Below are positions 31,310 to 43,100 of a stretch of 64,000 nt of DNA, piece by piece (positions within the stretch are counted from its first letter, which is position 1; the number at the start of each line of letters is the position of its first letter). The stretch is from Ceratothoa steindachneri (taxonomy: Eukaryota > Arthropoda > Malacostraca > Isopoda > Cymothoidae): contig OZ018323.1 of NCBI GenBank assembly GCA_963969495.1, positions 69,089,720-69,153,719 on the forward strand. Reading direction: 5' to 3'. The notes beneath the pieces were generated by a model, which had not been told where the DNA came from, ran no database searches, and saw only the letters and a list, made by a program, of their open reading frames with translations. Both the position numbers and the translations under genes were made by a program.

Positions 31310-31955
31310 CATGTTGATAAATTTAAATTACTAAAGATTAAAAACCATCTAACACTTGCGTGACGAGGACAGTCCATTATTTAAATGCCTCTGAACATTG
31401 AAGAAACTCACCACTCCCTTTTCTGCATCTGCCAAATTGATCTCATCACCAAAAGTTGCCACTTATTAACTGCTGCCCCAAAATATCATTTATATATAAA
31501 CTAGAAATGGACACAGCTCCGTAAGAGAGATTCAGTTGCAGCATGAAACACAATTCTGCAGCTGTAATCTGGAGAATTACCTTTCCTCTCGGCCCTAAGC
31601 CACATAGGTGGATTTGCGGTTATATATCTTTCAAACATGTTCACTTTCTATTCTCCACCTCCTTTCTTTAAAGATCTCTTATAAACTTCTTCCTTCATGT
31701 AAATGCCCTTATTGGTATGCTCTTCTTAGATTTATTTAATAATATTAGTAATAATTGGTTCAGCGTATCCCTGAATTACTCCTCTAATCAAATCTTTGTA
31801 AATTGTCTTTACTCCATTTAGTACTACCGTTTGCTTCCTCTTTTTTACCCATTCAGTACTACAATTTAAGACTCTCTCACATATCCTATGCTTTTTTAAT
31901 GTAAACCAAGTCTCCTCTCTGTGGGGGTATTGAAAAAAGACTTGCTAAAATCTAC
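31310..31955 (-). pseudogene. CR1-like reverse transcriptase palm fragment
   Basis: On the minus strand, from about 31950 downward: VDFSKSF and P-ERRL (family: LDFSKAFDKVPHRRL), then STEWVKKRKQTVVLNGVK near 31860-31800, then GVIQG, then YINDI near 31490, and a degraded active site (FGDEINLADAEKG) near 31450-31410. The order is correct for the RT palm. Stops and frame shifts are numerous. It directly abuts a different CR1 remnant at 31956. Confidence 0.6.
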
Positions 31956-33080
31956 GTTTCGATCGCATAACTAGTGAGGCTATTCCATTCATCTACCACT
32001 CGATTTGTAAACCAATTTCTACCACTTTCCTAAACCTAAACTTGTTCAGCTTAAACCCGCTACTACATGTCCTATCTTCTTCACTAAAATAAGAACCTTT
32101 CCTATGTCTCCTCTATTATAACCTTTTACCCAATTGAAAACCTCAATCAAGTCCTTTCGAATTCTTCTCCTTTTTAAGCCTTTCACCATAAGGTCAACTC
32201 CTCAACCCATAAATCATCTTAGTCACCATTATTTGTATTGACTTAACCAAACCAATATCCATTCTCTAATACGGTGACCAAAATTCCACCACATTATCAA
32301 TATGAGGCGTACTGAATACCAGGTAATGGTTGAGAATGACATCAACACTCCTATAACTTACACTCCTCCCAATAAACCCTCCGACTCTATTAGCTTTATT
32401 CCTAGCACTTAAACACTGCTTTCTAGGTCGGAGGTCAAATTTACAAGGACACCTAAGGCTCTTTCGCATTTTGACCCTCCTAAAACTATTCCATTCAATT
32501 TATAATCAGTCTTCGGATTACACCTACCTATACTAAGTCACTGACCCGTGAGGAACTCCAGTGGTAACATGCTCCCTCACACAGATTTAATGCCATCTAT
32601 ACTAACTCTTTCTCTGTCACAAAGTCATGACTGAATCCACCTAAAAATACTTCAATCGATACATTGCGCTTTACTTTTATTCAAAAGTTGTGTATGCAGT
32701 CTGTAGAAAGCCTTACCACGATCCAAATAAACAGTATCATCTCTACCGACAGCACCATACACCTTTCTATAAAAAGACAGTAAATTAGTCAAACACGATC
32801 TAATCCTAGTATTCATTATTGTCCCAATTACTCATGTCACCCTCACTGGTCGCTAATTAGGCATAATTGTTTTATCCCCCTTCTTAAATATGGGTATCAC
32901 ATTAGCTTTCTTCCATCCTGTTGGTACACTGCTAGTCTCTAACGATTTTCTAAAAAGTTAGGCTAGGGGCTCGCCTAATTCATCTTTACATTCCTTCAAA
33001 ATACTAGGAAATCGCTAGTGCTTTACTAGAGTTAATTCTATTTTTTTAGACGCTCTCATTTGTAATTAAATTATCTTCTA
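31956..33080 (-). pseudogene. CR1-like LINE, RT fingers to C-terminus, decayed
   Basis: Minus-strand text from about 32900 gives KKGDKTIM, then RSCLTNLLS near 32790, VYLDRGKAF near 32730, and from 32469 KQCLSARNKANRVGGFIGRS, YRSVDVILNHY, then NVVEFWSPY near 32270. Further on, MTKMIYG-like, LIEVFNWVKGYN-like and KLNKFRFRKVVEIG-like segments lead to 31980. Similar C-terminal text occurs in the 16.9-17.4 kb fragment, so they are probably one family, distinct from the 19-27 kb pair. Heavily mutated. Confidence 0.65.
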
Positions 33081-33955
33081 ACCAGGCAATGGCTTCGTCA
33101 CTTGCGCTTCGCTACTAAGATTAAAATTTAAACTCTAAAAAAAAAGCAGCCATGGTTAAATTTTTAGAAATTTTCTGAACTTTTCCAATTATAATAATTT
33201 TAAAAAGGAACTCTAGACTAAATTTCCCCCTTTCAAAATATCACGTTGCTAAAATATAGTTATAGAAGAAGATATATAAAAATAAATTTTCTGAACTTTA
33301 CCATTTGTATTTCTTTGGGTTTTTAAAAAATTCGATACTTATATTTATTTCTGAACACCATTTTGTTTTTTGTTATTATAAAAGAATTATTAGAAATAAC
33401 TTTGCTAAAAAAACATAAGTCATAACCAAACTAAGATGAAATTATTATTCAAATACTAAAAAAGTCACCTTCTTAAATTATAGTTAGTGAAGTGATGATG
33501 ATGATGATGATTACTCATCATCATTATCCCCCGAAGAGATATTTACATTAATAGGAATGCGATTTTTCATCTCAATGAATATCCCACCATCAACATTACT
33601 ACCTGTATCCCACTACTTGGTTTTAGTAGCGTGTACGTGAATTATAAGTTACTATGACGGTTCATAGGTCGATCGGTCGGTTGGTAAACATTGGCCGATT
33701 CTAACTAAATTTGAAACCCTTATGTTGTTTTAGATTCTCTTTCGAATAGTATAGTATACAAGGTCCTCCTAAGATAAGGCCGGGAATTATAAAAAAAATA
33801 AGTACGGGTCGGATTGCCCCACTTGTTAAAAGTTTTGAAGGTCATGAGGGCATAAGTCAGAATAATTGAGAGCACTCGCCTCAGGCCGTTTGACCTTGTT
33901 TCTCAGCTTTTAAAGCGTAACCAATGAGTACGTATCACGCAGTTGAGATCTGTAT
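33081..33955. other. AT-rich spacer, no gene recognised
   Basis: Long A/T runs. A (GAT)n/(ATC)n microsatellite at about 33494-33528 forms a small inverted repeat. No coding signal. Confidence 0.4.
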
Positions 33956-33959
33956 AAAA

Positions 33960-34120
33960 AAAGTAGTGGAAATGTGCGGAAGATATATAGCTGCACATTA
34001 ACCTGCCGCTAAGGAGGCCAGGAAGGAACGCATCTTGCGGCTGTTAAGGGCAGGAGGGCATGCAACCACCAAATGTCAGTTGCAGCGTGGATTCTACTCT
34101 CCATCTGATAATTATTCCTG
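33960..34120 (+). repeat. Dispersed repeat family A, partial copy
   Basis: Contains 'GTGGAAATGTGCGGAAGATA' near 33966 and 'AAATGTCAGTTGCAGCGTGG' near 34072. These are the middle and right blocks of the family seen at 3.3-3.5 kb and 61.8-62.0 kb. It sits immediately left of the 13-kb satellite. Confidence 0.6.
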
Positions 34121-34124
34121 AGGT

Positions 34125-37100
34125 AAATAAAAAAAAAAGATGAAAGCAATGGAAGGTAAAATAGGATAGATAAAGTAAATAGAAAAGAAAGATGAAAGCA
34201 ATAGAAGGGGAAAAGGATTGGTGAGATAAATAGAAAAGAAAGATGAAAGCAATGGAAGGGAAAAGGGAATGGATGAGGTAAATAAAAAAGAAAGATTAAG
34301 CAATGGAAGGGAAAAGAGGATAGATGAGGTAAATAGAAAAGAAAGATGAAAAGAATGTAAGGGAAAAGAGGATAGATGAAGTAAATAGAACAGAAAGATG
34401 AAAGCAATGAAAGGGAAAAGAGGATGGGTGAGGAAAATAGAAAATCAAGATAAAATCAATGGAACGGAAAGGAGGTTAGATGAGGTAAATATAAAAGTAG
34501 ATGAAAGCAATGGAAGGGAAAAGAGGATGGATGAGGTAAATAGAAAAAAGATAAAAAGAATGTAAGGGAAAAGAGGGTAGATAAAGTAAATAGAAAAGAA
34601 AGATAAAAGCAATGAAAGGGAAAGAGGATGGGTGGGGAAAATAGAAAATAAAGATAAAATCAATACAAGGCAAAGGAGGATAGATAAGGTAAATAGAAAA
34701 GAAAGATAAAAGCAATGGAAGGGAAAAGACGATGGATGAGGTAAATAAAAAAAGATGAAAGCAATAGAAGGAAAAAGAGGATTGGTGAGGTAAATAGAAA
34801 CGAAAGATGAAAGCAATGGAAGGGAAAAGGGGAAGGATGAGGGAAATAGAAAAGAAAGATGAAAGCAATGAAAGGGAAAAGAGGATAGATGAAGTAAATA
34901 GAAAAGAAAGATAAAGGCAATAGATGGGTGAGGTAAATAGGAAAGAAAGATTAAAGCAATGGAAAGGAAAAGAGGATAGATGAGGTAAATAGAGAACAAA
35001 GATGAAAAGAATGGAATGGAAAAGAAGCAGATGAAGTAAATAGAAACGAAAGATGAAAGCAATGGAAGGGAAAGAGGATGGGTCAGGAAAAGAGAAAATA
35101 AAAAAAATCAATGGAACGAAAAGGAGGATGGATGAGGTAAATAAAAGAGAAAGATGAAAGCAATACAAGGAAAAAGAGGATATCTGAGGTAAAACCAAAA
35201 ATTAAATGAAAGCAATGGAAGGAAAAAGAGAATGGATGAGGTAAATAGAAAAGAATAATAAAAGCGATGGAAGGTAAAAGAGGATGAATGAGGTAAATAG
35301 TAAAGAAAGGTAAAAGCAATGTAAGGAAAAGGAGAATAGTGAAGTAAATAAAGGAGAAAGATGAAATGATTGAAAGGGAAAAGAGAATAGATGAAGAAAA
35401 TAAAAAGAAAATATGAAAGCAATCGAAGCGAAAAGAGGATGGGTGAGGAAAATAAAAAATAAAGATAAAATCAATGGAAGGGAAAGGAGGATGGATAAGG
35501 TAAATAAAAAAGAGAGATGAAAGCAATGGAAGGTAAAATACGATGGATGAGGTAAATAGAAAATAAAGGTGAAAGCAATGTAAGAGAAAAGCGGATGTAT
35601 AAGGGAAATAGAAAAAAAAGATGAAAGCAATGGAAGCAAAAAGAGGATAGATAAAGTAAGTAGAAAAAAAAGATGAAAGCAATAGATGGGTTAGTAAACT
35701 AGAAAAGAAAGATTAAATCAATGGAAAGGAAAAGAGGATAAAAGAGGTGAATATAAAAACGATTAAAAGAATAAAAAGGAAAAGAGGATAGATAAAGTAA
35801 ATAGAAAAGAAAGATAAAAGCAATGGAAAGGAAAAAAGGATGGGTGAGGAAAAAAGAAAATAAAGATAAAATCAATGGAAGGGAAAGGAGGATGGATGAG
35901 GTAAATAGAAAAAAAAGATGAAAGCAATGGAAGGGAAAAGAAAATAGCTGAGGTAAATAGAAAAGTAGATGAAAGCAATTAAAGAAAAAGAGGATGGATG
36001 AGGTAAAAAGAAAAGAAAGGTGAAAGAAATGGAAGGGAAAAGAGGATAGATGAAGTATATAGAAAAGAAAGATGAAAAGAATGAAAGAGAACAGATGATA
36101 GATTAAGTAAATAGAAAATAAATATGAAAGCAATGAAAGTGAAAAGATGATGGGTGAGGAAAATAGAAAATAAAGATAAAATAAATGAAAGAGAAAGGTG
36201 GATGGATGAGGTGAATAAAAAATAAAGATAAAAGTAATGGAAGGGGAAAGAGGATTGATGAGGTAAATAGAAAAGAAAGATGAAAAAAATGGAAGGGGAA
36301 AGAGGAGAGATAAAGTAAATAGAAAAGAAAGATGAAAGCAATGGAAGGGAAAAAAGGATAGGTGAGGAAAATAAATAATAAAGATAAAATCAATGGAAGG
36401 GAAAAGAGGATATGAGGTAAATAGAAAAGAAAGTTGAAAACAATTGATGGGAAAAGATGATGGATGAGGTAAATAGAAAAGAATATTGCAAGCAATGGAA
36501 GGTAAAGAGGATGGATGAGGTAAATAAAAAAGAAAGGTGTAAGCAATGGAAGGGAAAAGAGGATAGATAAAGTAAATAGAAAAGAAAGATGAAAAGAATG
36601 AAAGGGAAAAGATGATATATAAGGTAAATAGAAAAGAAATATGAAAGCAATGGAAGTGAAAAGATGATGGGTGAGGAAAATAGAAAATAAAGATAAAATA
36701 AATGGAAGAGAAAGGTGGATGGATGAGGTGAATAAAAAAGAAAGATGAAAGCAATATAAGGCAAAAGAGGATTGATGAAGTAAATAGAAAAGAAAGATGA
36801 AAAGAATGGAAGGGGAAAGAGGAGAGATGAAGTAAATAGAAAAGAAAGATGAAAGCAATGAAAGAGAAAAGAGGATAGGTGAGGAAAATAAAAAATAAAG
36901 ATAAAATCAATAGAAGGGAAAGGAGGATATGAGGAAAATAGAAAAAAAAGTTGAAAACAATTGATGGGAAAAGATGATAAATGAGGTAAATAGAAAAGAA
37001 AAATGAAAGCAATAGAAGGGAAAAGAGAATTGGTGAGATAAATAGAAAAGAAAGATAAAAGCAATGGAAGGGAAAAGGGGATGGTTGAGGTAAATAGAAA

Positions 37101-40100
37101 AGAAAAATGAAAGCAATGGAAAAGAAAAAAGGATGGCTGAGGTAAATAGAAAAGTAGATAAAAGCAATGAGAGGAAAAAAAGGATAAATGAGGTAAATAG
37201 ATAAGAAAGATAAAAGCAATAGAGGGAGAAAGAGGATGGATAAGGTAAATAGAAAGGAAAGATGAAAAGAAAGGAAAGGGAAAGAGGATAGATGAAGTAA
37301 ATAAAAAAGAAAGAAAAAAGAAATGGGAAGGGAAAAGACAAAGGATGAGGTAAATAGAAAATAAAGATGAAAGCAATAAAGGGAAAAAGATAATTAGAGA
37401 GATAAACAGAAAAAAAGATCAAAGCAATGGAAGGAAAAAGAGGATGTATGAGGTAAATAGAAAAAAAGGCAAAAGCAATGGAAGGGAAAAGAGGATAGAT
37501 GAAATGAGTAGAAAAAAAAGATAAAAGAAATAGGTAGGTTAGGGAAATAGAAAAAAAGATTAAAGCAATAGAAATGAAAAGAGGATGGGTGATGAAAATA
37601 GAAAATAAAGATAAAATCAATTGAAGAGAAAGGAGGACGGATGAGGTAAATAAAAAAGAAAGATGAAAGCAATGGAAGGGAAAAAAGGATGGATAAGGTA
37701 AATAGAAAGGAAAGATAAAAAGAATAGAAGGGGAAAGAGGATAGATGAAGTAAATAGAAAAGAAAGATGAAAGCAATGGAAGGGAAAAGACAATGAATGT
37801 GGTAAATAGAAAATAAAGATGAAAGCAATAGACATGTAGATGAAAGCAATGGAAGAAAAAGAGGATGGATGAGGTAAAAAGAAAAGAATAATGAAAGCAA
37901 TGGAAGATAAAAGAGGATGGATGAGGTAAATAGAAGTGAAAGGTGAAAGCAATGGAAGGGAAAAGAGGATAGATGAAGTAAATAGAGAAGAAAGATGAAA
38001 AGAATGGATGGGAAAAAAGGATAGATAAAGTAAATAGAAAAGAAATTCGAAAGCAATGGAAGAAAAAGATGATGGGTGAGGAAAATAGAAAATTAAGATA
38101 AAATAAATGAAAGGGAAAGGCGGATGGATGAGGTAAATAGAAAAGAAAGATAAAAGCAATAGAAGTGAAAAAGGGATCATTGAGGTAAATAGAAAAGAAA
38201 AATTAAAGCAATGGGAAGAAAAAGAGAATTGGTGAGATAAATAGAAAGGAAAAATGAAAGCAATAGAAGGGAAAAGAGGATTAGTGAGATAAATAGAAAA
38301 GAAAGATAAGAGAAAGGGAAGGGAGAAGGGGATGGTTGAGGTAAATAAAAAAGAAAAAATGAAAGCAATGAAAGGGAAAAGAGAATAGCTGAGGTAAATA
38401 AAAAAGGAGAAGAAAGCAATGGAAGGAAAAAGAGGATGGATGAGGTAAAAAGAAAAGAAAGATGAAAGCAATGGAAGGGGAAAGAAGATGGATGAGGTAA
38501 ATAAAAAAGAAAGATGAAAGCAATGGAAGGGAAAAGATGTTGGATGAGGTAAATAGAAAAGAAAAATAAGAGCAATAGAAGGGAAAAGAGAATTGTTGAG
38601 TGAGAAAAAAGAAAGGAAAAATGAAAGCAATAGAAGGGAAAAGAGGATTAGTGAGATAAATAGAAAGGAAAGATAAGAGAAATGGAAGGGAGAAGGGGAT
38701 GGTTGAGGTAAATATAAAAGAAAAAATTAAAGCAATGAAAGGGAAAAGAGGATAGCTGAGGTAAATAAAAAAGTAGAAGAAAGCAATGGAAGGAAAAAGA
38801 GGATGGATGAGGTAAAAAGAAAAGAAAGATGAAAGCAATAGAAGGGAAAAGAGGATGGATAAGGTAAATAGAAAGGAAAGATGAAAAGAATAGAAGGGGA
38901 AAGAGGATAGATGAAGTAAATAGAAAAGAAAGATGAAAACAATGGAAGGGAAAAGACGATGAATGTGGTAAATAGAAAATAAAGATGAAAGCAATAGAAA
39001 GGAAAAGATGATTAGAGAGATAAATAGAAAAGAAAGATGAAAGCAATAGGAGGGAAAAAAAGATGTATGAGGTTAACAGAAAAGAGAGATGAAAGCTATG
39101 GAAGGGAAAAAAGGATAGATGAAGTAAATAGAAAAAAAGATGAAAGCAATAGATGGGTTAGGGATAGAAAAGAAAGATTAAAGCATTGAAAAGGAAAAGA
39201 GGATGGGTGAGGAAAATAGAAAATTAGGATAAAATCAATTGAAAAGAAAGGAGGATGGATGAGGTAAATAGAAAAGAAAGATTGAAGCAATGGAAAGGAA
39301 AAAGGATAGATGAGGTAAATAGAAAAAAAAGATAAAAAGAATGTAAGGGAAAATAGGATAGATGAAGTAAATACAAAAGAAAGATGAAAGCAATGAAAGG
39401 AAAAAGAGGATGGGTGAGGAAAATAGAAAAAAAGATAAAAGCAATGGAAGAAAAAGGAGAATGGATGAAGTAAATAGAAAAGGAAGATAAAAACAATAGA
39501 AGAGAAAAGAGGATTGGTAAGATGAATAGAAAATTAAGATAAAATGAAGGAAAGGGAAAGGAGTATGGATGAGGTAAATAGAAAAAAAGATGAAATCAAT
39601 GGAAGGGAAAAGGGGATGGATGAGGTAAATAGAAAAGAAAGATTGAAGCACTAGAAGAAAGAAGAAGATAGATGAGGTAAATAGAAAAGAAAGCTGAAAG
39701 CAATGGGAGGGAAAAGACGATAGATGAAGTAAATAGAAAATAAGGATGAAAGCAATAGAAGGCAAAAGAGAATTAGTAAGATAAATAGAAAAGAGAGATG
39801 AGAGCAATGGAAGGGAAAAAGGGATGTATGAGGTAAAAAGAAAAGAAAGATAAAAGCAATGGATGGGTGAGGTAAATAGAAAAGAACGATTATAGTAATG
39901 AAAGGGAAAAGAGAATAGATGATGTAAATAGAAAAGAAAGATGAAAAGATTAAAAGGGAAAAGAGGATAGATGAAGTAAGTAGAAAAGTAAGATGGAATG
40001 GAAGGGAAAAGTGGATGGGTGAGGAAAATAGAAAATAAAGTTAAAATCAATGGAAGGAAAAGTAGGATGAATAAGGTAAATAAAAAAGAAAGATGAAAGC

Positions 40101-43100
40101 AATGGAAGAGAAAAGAGGATGGCTCAGGTAAAAAGAAAAGTAGATGGCAGCAAAAGAAAGGAAAGGAGCATGGATGAGGTAAATAGAAAAGAAAGCTGAA
40201 AAGAATGTCAAGGGAAAAGAGGATAGATGAAGTAAATAGAAAAGAAAGATTAAAGCAATGGAAGGGAAAAGTGGATGGGTGAGAAAATAGAAAATAAAGA
40301 TAAAATCAATTGAAGGGAAAGGGGGATAAATGAGGTAAACAAAAAAGAAGGATGAAAGCAATTGAAGTGAAAATAGTATGGCTGAGGTAAAAAGAAAAGT
40401 AGATGAAAGCAATAGAAAGGAAAAGAGGATGGATGAGGTAAATAGAAAAGAAAAATGAAAGCAATGGAACGGGGAAGAGGATGGATGGTGTAAATAGAAA
40501 AGAAAGATGAAAAGAATAAAAGTGAAAAGAGGATAGGTGAAGTTAATGAAAAAGAAAAATGAAAGCAATGGAAGGGAAAAGAGAATGGGTGGGGAAAATA
40601 GAAAATAAAGATAAAATAAATGGAAGGGAAAGGAGGATGGATAAGGTAAATAGAAAAGAAAGATGAAAGCAATGGAAGGGAAAAGAGGATAGCTGAGGTA
40701 AATAAAAAAGTAGATGAAAGCAATGGAAGAAAAAGTAGATGGATGAGGTAAATAGAAAAGAATATTGCAAGCAATGGAAGGTAAAAGAGGATGGATGAGG
40801 TGAATAGAAAAGAAAGGTGAAAAGAATGAAAGAGAAAAGATGATAGATTAGGTAAATAGAAAAGAAATATGAAAGCAATGGAAGTTAAAAGATGATGAGT
40901 GAGGAAAATAGAAAATAAAGATAAAATAAATGGAAGGGAAAGGCGGATGGATGAGGTAAATAGAAAAGAAACATGAAAGCAATGCAAGGGAAAAGAGGAT
41001 AGATGAAGTAAATAAAAAAGAAAGATGAAAACAATGAAAGGAAAAAAAGGATGGGTGCGGAAAATAAAAAAAATAAAGATAAAATTAATGGAACGGAAAG
41101 GAGGATGGATAAGGTAAATAGAAAAGAAAGATGAAAGCAATGGAAGGGAAAAGATGATGGATGAGGTAAATAAAAAAGAAAAAAATTAAAGCAATAGAAG
41201 GGAAAAGAGGATTGGTGAAAAAAAAGAAAAGAAAGATGAAAGCAATGAAAGGGAAAAGGAAATGGTTGAGGTAAATAAAAAAAAGGTGAAAAGAATCGAG
41301 GAGAAATAATGAAAGAATAATGAAAGCAATAGAAGGTGAAAGAGGATTAATAAAGTAAATAGAAAAGAAAGATGAAAGCAATGGAACGGAAAACACAATG
41401 GGTGAGGAAAATATAAAAAAAAGATTGAAGCAGGGGGAGGGAAAAGAGGATGGATAAGGTAAATAGAAAAAAAAGGTGAAAGCAATAGAAGGGAAAAAAG
41501 GATTGGTAAGATGAATAAAAAATTAAGTTAAATTCAATGGAAGGGAAACGAGGATGGATGAGGTAAATAGAAAACAAAGATGAAAGCAATGGAAGGGAAA
41601 AGACGATGGATAAGGTAAATAGAAAAGAAAGATTGAAGCAATAGAAAGAAAAAGAGGATATATGAGGTAAATAGAAAGGAAAGATAAAAAGAATGTAAGG
41701 GAAAATAGGATAGATGAAGTAAATAAAAAGAAAGATAAAAGCAATAATAGGGAAAAGGGGATAGGTGAGGAAAATAGAAAATAAAGATAAAAGCAATGGA
41801 AGAGAAAGGAGAATGGATGAAGTAAACAGAAAAGAAAGATGAAAGCAATAGAAGGGAAAAGAGGATTGGTAAGATGAATAGAAAATTAAGATAAAATAAA
41901 TGAAAGGGAAAGGAGTATGGATGAGGTAAATAGAAAAAAAGATGAAAGCAATGGAAGGGAAAAGGGGATGGATGAGGTAAATAGAGAAGAAAGATTAAAG
42001 CACTGGAAGGGAAAAGAGGAAAGATGAGGTAAAAAGAAAAGAAAGATGAAAAGAATGTAAGGGAAATTAGAATAGATGAAGTAAATAGAAAAGAAAAATG
42101 AAAGCAATGGTAGGGAAAAGAGGATGGGTGAGGAAAATAGAAAATAAAGATAAAACAAATGGGAGGAAAAGGAGGATTGATGAGGTAAATAGAAAAAAAG
42201 ATGAAAGCAATAGAAGGGAAAAGAGGATGGATAAGGGAAATAGAAAAGAAAGATGAAAGCAATGGGAGGGAAAAGACGATAGATAAAGTAAATAGAAAAT
42301 AAGGATGAAAGCAATTGAAGGCAAAAGAGAATTAGTACGATAAATAGAAAAGAGAGATGAGAGCAATGGAAGGGAAAAGGGGATGTATGAGGTAAAAAGA
42401 AAAGAAAGATGAAAGCAATGAATGGGTGAGGTAAATAGAAAAGAACGATTATAGCAATGGAAGGAAAAGAGGATAGATGAGTTAAATAGAAAAGAAAGAT
42501 GAAAAAAAATCGAAGAGAAAAGAGGATAGATGAAGTAAATAGAAAAGAAAGATGAAAACAATGGAAGGAAAAAGAGGATGGGTGAGGAAAATAGAAAATA
42601 AAGATAAAATCAATGGGAGGGAAAGAAGGATGGATGTGAGAAATAGAAAAGAAAGATGAAAGCAATGGAAGGGAAAAGTGAATGGGTAAGGAAAATAGAA
42701 AATAAAGAGAAAATCAATGAAAGGGAAAGGAGGATTTATGAGGTAAATAGAAATTAGATGAAAGCAATGAAAAGGAAAAGATGATGGATGAGGTAAATAG
42801 AAAAGAATAATGAAAAGCAATGGAAGGTAAAAGAGGATGGATGAGGTAAATAAAAAAGAAAGATGAAAGCAATGGAAGGGAAAAGAGTATAGATTATGTA
42901 AATAGAGGAGAAAGATAAAAAGAATGGAAGGTAAAAGAAGATAGATGGACTAAATAAAAAGGAAATATGAGAGCAATGGAAGTGAAAAGATGATGACGGA
43001 GGAAATTAGAAAATTAAGATAAAAATAAATGCAAGGGAAAGGCGCATTGTGAGGGAAATAGAAAAGAAAGATGAAAGCAATGCAATGGGAAAATGGATAG

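Noticed and set aside
35699..37219. Minus-strand open frame of ~506 codons, and dozens of similar frames at 34.0-47.2 kb, rich in Phe, Leu, Ser, Ile, Pro
   Set aside because: They are readings of the 52-bp satellite. The pyrimidine-rich strand rarely forms TAA, TAG or TGA, so long frames appear in all three phases. There is no unique protein segment.
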